NCBI RefSeq assembly: GCF_900188025.1
Contig: NZ_FZNO01000004.1
Location: 62,001-126,000, forward strand
Direction: 5' to 3'
Source: Blastococcus mobilis
GTDB taxonomy: Bacteria > Actinomycetota > Actinomycetes > Mycobacteriales > Geodermatophilaceae
Length of the DNA: 64,000 bases
Below the pieces are notes generated by a model. It saw nothing but the letters and a program-made list of their open reading frames with translations. It did not search any database and was not told the DNA's origin. Positions 61,008-64,000 of this stretch are shown one piece after another (position 1 is the first letter of the stretch; every line of letters begins with the position of its first letter). Both the position numbers and the translations under genes were made by a program.

Positions 61008-61391
61008 TCAGGACCACGAGATGTCGACCGGCACGAGAGCGGTCCGCCGGCGTCGCATCAGGACGACGACGTACGAGACGACTGCCAGGGCCATCCCGCT
61101 CAGCCAGAGGGCCGTCTCGTACTGCGCGGGGTAGAGGACGCCGCGCAGGTAGTGGGCGATGAAGCTGCCCTCGTACGGTGCCCTCCCGCCCATGCCCAGC
61201 AGCCACTTCTCGACAGTGGTGACGGGGCAGGTGAAGGACGTGGTCGTGACGTAGATCGAATAGACCGTCGACACGATGTGCGGCCAGATCCAGGCGAACC
61301 GGTGCAGCGCGAGGAAGCCGCCGAACACCATGTAGACCAGATAGGCCATGTGCACGGTCGCGACGAGTGCCGCGGCCACCAGGGCTGCCAC
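61008..61391 (-). CDS. DUF2784 membrane protein
   Basis: A 127-residue protein with about four membrane segments. Family features are HMAYLVYMVFGGFLALH, WPHIVSTVYSIYVTTTSFTCPVTTVEKWL and SFIAHYLRGVLYP. GTG 61391 (VAALVAAALVATVHMAY) follows a TATAGT box (61398-61403) by 6 bases, giving a leaderless start; longer frames upstream lack similarity. Function unknown. A 16-bp sequence is repeated twice directly upstream (61416-61447). Confidence 0.82.
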   Translation of the reverse strand: MAALVAAALVATVHMAYLVYMVFGGFLALHRFAWIWPHIVSTVYSIYVTTTSFTCPVTTVEKWLLGMGGRAPYEGSFIAHYLRGVLYPAQYETALWLSGMALAVVSYVVVLMRRRRTALVPVDISWS

Positions 61392-61415
61392 GAGCGGACT
61401 ATACGACCGGAAACC

Positions 61416-61447
61416 GGAACGAGTCCTTGCGGGAACGAGTCCTTGCG
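61416..61447. repeat. 16-bp direct tandem repeat near the DUF2784 promoter
   Basis: Two exact copies of GGAACGAGTCCTTGCG (61416-61431, 61432-61447) lie 13 bases upstream of the TATAGT box on the minus strand, covering the -35 region. A regulator binding site or a recent duplication. Confidence 0.7.
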
Positions 61448-61590
61448 ATCCACCGACCTGATCGGTGAGAGCGCCTCGGGCCTCGCCGCGAAGGAGCGCT
61501 CGACACCGGCGCAGGAACAGCGGGGCGGGAACAGCGGGGCGTGCGGACGGGAAGGGCCCTTCGGCACGCGAGTGCCGGTTCAATGTCCGC

Positions 61591-63114
61591 GTGACCTTGT
61601 TGTCGACGAGGGACGAGCACGGCGGGCGCGTCCCGACGACGACGCGTTTCCTCGTGCTGCTGTGCCTCGGCGTGGTGGTCGTCCGCGCGACCTACGTGCC
61701 GCGGCCACTGCGAAACGACGAAGGCGGATACCTGCTCATCGCGCGGCAGTGGCATACGGGCGGCGAGTTCCTCTACGGCGACTACTTCGTCGACCGCCCG
61801 CCGCTGCTCATGCTCATCTTCAAGGTCGCGTCCCTCACGGACTGGGACCAGGCCATCCGGGTGGTGGCGATCCCGTTCGTCCTCCTGTTCGTCCTTGCCG
61901 GCTGGCGTGCGGGCAGCCTTCTCGGCGGCCGGGCCGGAGGCCGTTGGTCCGCGCTGGTGGCCGCGGGCCTGATGTGCTCCCCGGGCCTGGCCACCGAGCA
62001 GGCCGATGGCGAGCTGTTCGGTGCTGCGTTCGTGATGGGAGCCATCGCCCTGGCCCTGTCGGCCTGGAACGCCGACTCGCTGACGCGCCGGCTCCGGTTG
62101 GCCGGCGCCGCCGGCGTCGTCGCCGCTGCGGCACCACTCATCAAGCAGAACCTGCTGGAGGGCGCGCTCTTCCTCGCCGGCCTCGTCGTGTTCGGGTCCT
62201 GGGGGCAGGATGCGACGACCCGCCGCCGCGCGGTCGTCATGGCGCCGGCGGCCCTGCTCGGCGGACTGCTCGTGTGTGCGTCGGTCTGGCTGTGGCTGAC
62301 CTGGGCGCGGATCGAGCCGGGCCACGCATGGCGGGACCTCGTCGCCTTCCGCGGTGCGGCCCTGGAAACCATCTGGTCGAGCAGTCCGGACGCCTCCATC
62401 CGCAGGGGGGCGCTGCTGGTGGTCCTGGGCCTCGTGACGGGGCTGATCCCCATCGCGATCGCGTGGTTCCTCCGGGTACGTCGCTGTGTGCCGTGCGGCT
62501 CACCCGAAGGCAGGACGATCAGCACGCTGATGCTGTTCGGTCTCGCGGCCATCACGGCAGGTGGCAGCTACTGGCCCCCCTACCTGCTGCAACTGGCGCC
62601 GGCGTCGGTACTCGCCGTCGGGGCGATGGCCCCCATGGCCTCCCGGGCCGGCTCCTGGATGAGAGGAGCCGGCACGATGGTCGTGTCGGCGGCGGCTCTG
62701 GGGACCCTCGTGACGCTGGTGGTCCACGCGACCGTGCCGTCGATCTGGTACAGCCAGCGGATCGGCGAGTGGCTGGCCGGCTCCGAGGCGGTGGGCGACA
62801 CGGCGTTCGTGGCGTACGGCCTCCCCTCCGTCCTGGAGACCGCGGACATGTCCTCGCCGTACCCGCACCTGTGGAGCGTGCCGATGCGCACGTTCGACCC
62901 TGCGCAGGCCCGCCTCCGGGAAACGCTGGCCGGGCCTCGGGCACCGTCGTGGATCGTCCAGGTCACCGGACTGAACGCCTGGGACATCGACGCCGGGTCG
63001 AGGCTCCGGGAGCTGATCCACGACCGGTACCGGGTCGTGGCGGAGATCTGCGGCCACCGGGTGTGGCTGCGTCAGGACCTGACCCGGGAGCTGCCCGTCC
63101 CACCGCCCTGCTGA
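61591..63114 (+). CDS. GT-C type membrane glycosyltransferase
   Basis: A 507-residue multi-pass protein from GTG 61591 (VTLLSTRDEHGGRVPTTT). After the first helix comes an extracellular loop with RNDEGGYLLIARQW and GDYFVDRPPLLMLIF, the acidic-motif arrangement of GT39/GT83 (ArnT/PMT-like) polyprenyl-phosphate-sugar transferases. About ten more membrane segments and a soluble C-terminal region (TFDPAQARLRETLAGPRAPSW) follow. It would transfer a sugar from a lipid carrier to a cell-wall or protein acceptor; donor and acceptor are unknown. Its 3' end overlaps the convergent phosphatidyltransferase gene by 43 bases. Confidence 0.78.
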   Translation: MTLLSTRDEHGGRVPTTTRFLVLLCLGVVVVRATYVPRPLRNDEGGYLLIARQWHTGGEFLYGDYFVDRPPLLMLIFKVASLTDWDQAIRVVAIPFVLLFVLAGWRAGSLLGGRAGGRWSALVAAGLMCSPGLATEQADGELFGAAFVMGAIALALSAWNADSLTRRLRLAGAAGVVAAAAPLIKQNLLEGALFLAGLVVFGSWGQDATTRRRAVVMAPAALLGGLLVCASVWLWLTWARIEPGHAWRDLVAFRGAALETIWSSSPDASIRRGALLVVLGLVTGLIPIAIAWFLRVRRCVPCGSPEGRTISTLMLFGLAAITAGGSYWPPYLLQLAPASVLAVGAMAPMASRAGSWMRGAGTMVVSAAALGTLVTLVVHATVPSIWYSQRIGEWLAGSEAVGDTAFVAYGLPSVLETADMSSPYPHLWSVPMRTFDPAQARLRETLAGPRAPSWIVQVTGLNAWDIDAGSRLRELIHDRYRVVAEICGHRVWLRQDLTRELPVPPPC

Positions 63115-63737
63115 CGACCGGAGTTCGGGAACAACGGTCCTCCACCGTCCACGTGGTCGCCGGCGACCCTCCTCTGCCACGGCCGACGAGGCGAGTCCAC
63201 GGCCCGCGTGAGCGCCGTCGCCTTCACGGCGTAGTCGAGGCCGGTGATCAGCGTCCAGGCGACGGTCACCACGACGACGACCATCAGCGCCTCGGTCCAC
63301 CCGGGCTGCGCGAGCGCGAGCAGGATCAGGGCCGTCTGCGTCACGGTCTTCACCTTGCCGCCGCGACTCGCCGGGATCACACCGTGCCGCAGAACGGTCA
63401 GCCGCAGACCTGTGACGGCCACCTCACGGGCCAGCACCACCAGGGTCGCCCACCACGGGACGACGTCGTGCCCGGACAGGCAGATGAGCGCGGTGCCGAC
63501 GAGGGCCTTGTCGGCGATCGGATCGACGAGAGCGCCCAGGTCGGTGCACTGGCCCCGGCGTCGGGCGACCCAGCCGTCGGCGAAGTCCGTCACCGATGCA
63601 GCCACGAACAGCGCAAGAGCCGCCATCCGGCCCCGGGGGCTGTCCCCCGCGACGGCGAGCGTCGCGCCGAGGAAGGGGACGGCGAGCAGGCGCAGGCCGG
63701 TGAGGACGTTCGGCAGCGTCCACATCGTCGCGCTCAT
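63072..63737 (-). CDS. CDP-alcohol phosphatidyltransferase family protein
   Basis: A 221-residue membrane enzyme with the family motif spread over DFADGWVARRRGQCTDLGALVDPIADK (D-G-x2-A-R-x8-G-x3-D-x3-D) near residue 51. The order of sequence (WTLPNVLTGLRLLAVPFLG, VVLAREVAVTGLRLTVLRHG, GGKVKTVTQT) matches PgsA-type phosphatidylglycerophosphate or phosphatidylinositol-phosphate synthases. A hydrophilic 45-residue tail is unusual and overlaps the glycosyltransferase gene. Exact alcohol substrate not decided. It follows a partial gene by 19 bases on the same strand. Confidence 0.85.
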   Translation of the reverse strand: MSATMWTLPNVLTGLRLLAVPFLGATLAVAGDSPRGRMAALALFVAASVTDFADGWVARRRGQCTDLGALVDPIADKALVGTALICLSGHDVVPWWATLVVLAREVAVTGLRLTVLRHGVIPASRGGKVKTVTQTALILLALAQPGWTEALMVVVVVTVAWTLITGLDYAVKATALTRAVDSPRRPWQRRVAGDHVDGGGPLFPNSGRQQGGGTGSSRVRS

Positions 63738-63756
63738 CGCCGGAACACCGTGCGGT

Positions 63757-64000
63757 TCATCGCTGGAACACCATCAGGTGGTAACCGCAGGTGGCTCCTC
63801 GCCCCTCGGCGACGTGCGCGAGGCGGTACTCGGACATGCCCCGATGGTCGTGGATCGCCTGCTCGGTCGGGTAGTAGCCGACGAACCGCCGGGCGTCCCG
63901 GCTCGACAGCACCAGGACGTCGGGGGCGCGGCGATGGACGAGGTCCGCGCGCTCGCGGGGCGACATCCGGCCGGTCTCCTGGATGAGCGGCTCGTTCAGG
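63757..64000 (-). CDS. C-terminal part of an unidentified protein, cut by the right edge
   Basis: The frame is open from 64000 to the stop at 63757 (about 80 residues): LNEPLIQETGRMSPRERADLV, then APDVLVLSSRDARRFVGYYPTEQAIHD and the end GYHLMVFQR. It reads like the soluble C-terminal region of a membrane glycosyltransferase similar in kind to the one at 61.6-63.1 kb, but too little is visible to be sure. An internal ATG (63966) is probably not the start. Confidence 0.6.
   Translation of the reverse strand, partial: LNEPLIQETGRMSPRERADLVHRRAPDVLVLSSRDARRFVGYYPTEQAIHDHRGMSEYRLAHVAEGRGATCGYHLMVFQR

Overview
The window is very GC-rich DNA from the chromosome of an actinobacterium. The markers are a mycothiol-dependent formaldehyde dehydrogenase, a dnaK-grpE-dnaJ-hspR operon with HAIR-type operators, DUF3073, DUF3151 and GPGG-motif small proteins, a separate purS, and many genes whose start codon lies 6-7 bases after a TANNNT-like -10 box (leaderless transcripts). 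Gene content and the repeated DUF559 genes suggest Geodermatophilaceae (Geodermatophilus, Blastococcus or Modestobacter relatives). That is an inference from gene content, not a phylogeny.

Layout. 1-3.4 kb: a sugar ABC transporter (permease cut by the left edge, lipoprotein binding protein) with a Gfo/Idh/MocA dehydrogenase. 3.5-5.7 kb: two small unknown genes, a leucine/valine-type amino-acid dehydrogenase and a DUF3073 protein. 5.8-23.3 kb: a dispersed purine-synthesis region (purM, purF, purL-purQ-purS, purC-purB, purD). It is interleaved with a hemerythrin, the mycothiol formaldehyde-detoxification pair, an OFA-type MFS transporter with a 49-residue companion, a palindrome-bounded DUF559 gene, a damaged hydrolase and an AI-2E family permease. 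23.3-33.8 kb: a broken rsgA, a glycerophosphodiesterase, purA, and a run of minus-strand genes from pyrE through two damaged flavoenzyme genes to a pentapeptide protein, fbaA and DUF3151. 34-37.8 kb: a fasciclin lipoprotein, a membrane-anchored molybdopterin oxidoreductase and membrane proteins. 38-44 kb: clpB, ohrR-ohr, and a MarR-controlled drug exporter. 44.2-47.9 kb: an iclR and a glcF that have both lost their 5' ends at one junction, then a lactate permease. 48.1-52.9 kb: dnaK-grpE-dnaJ-hspR-marR. 53-54.2 kb: a second DUF559 gene between hairpins. 54.2-64 kb: padR with a HAAS-domain protein, an EtfD-like iron-sulfur membrane protein, a CynX-type MFS, dcd, tRNA-Gly, DUF2784, a GT-C type glycosyltransferase, a CDP-alcohol phosphatidyltransferase and a partial gene.

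How it fits together. The core is housekeeping: de novo purine synthesis, pyrimidine genes (pyrE, dcd), glycolysis (fbaA) and protein quality control under HspR. Around it are redox and detoxification functions with local regulators: OhrR beside Ohr, MarR with a 16-bp-arm operator beside an exporter, and PadR coupled to a HAAS protein.

Most interesting are (1) two DUF559 (PD-(D/E)XK-like) genes, each bracketed by palindromes, one sitting inside the pur cluster between 29-bp inverted repeats, and (2) a set of disrupted accessory genes (rsgA, glcD, a CoA-disulfide-reductase-like gene, an alpha/beta hydrolase, iclR/glcF and possibly the second DUF559 gene) while all core genes read through cleanly. 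Both glycolate-oxidase-type subunits seen here (glcD and glcF) are broken, which suggests joint decay of one pathway. Sequencing or assembly error remains the main alternative.
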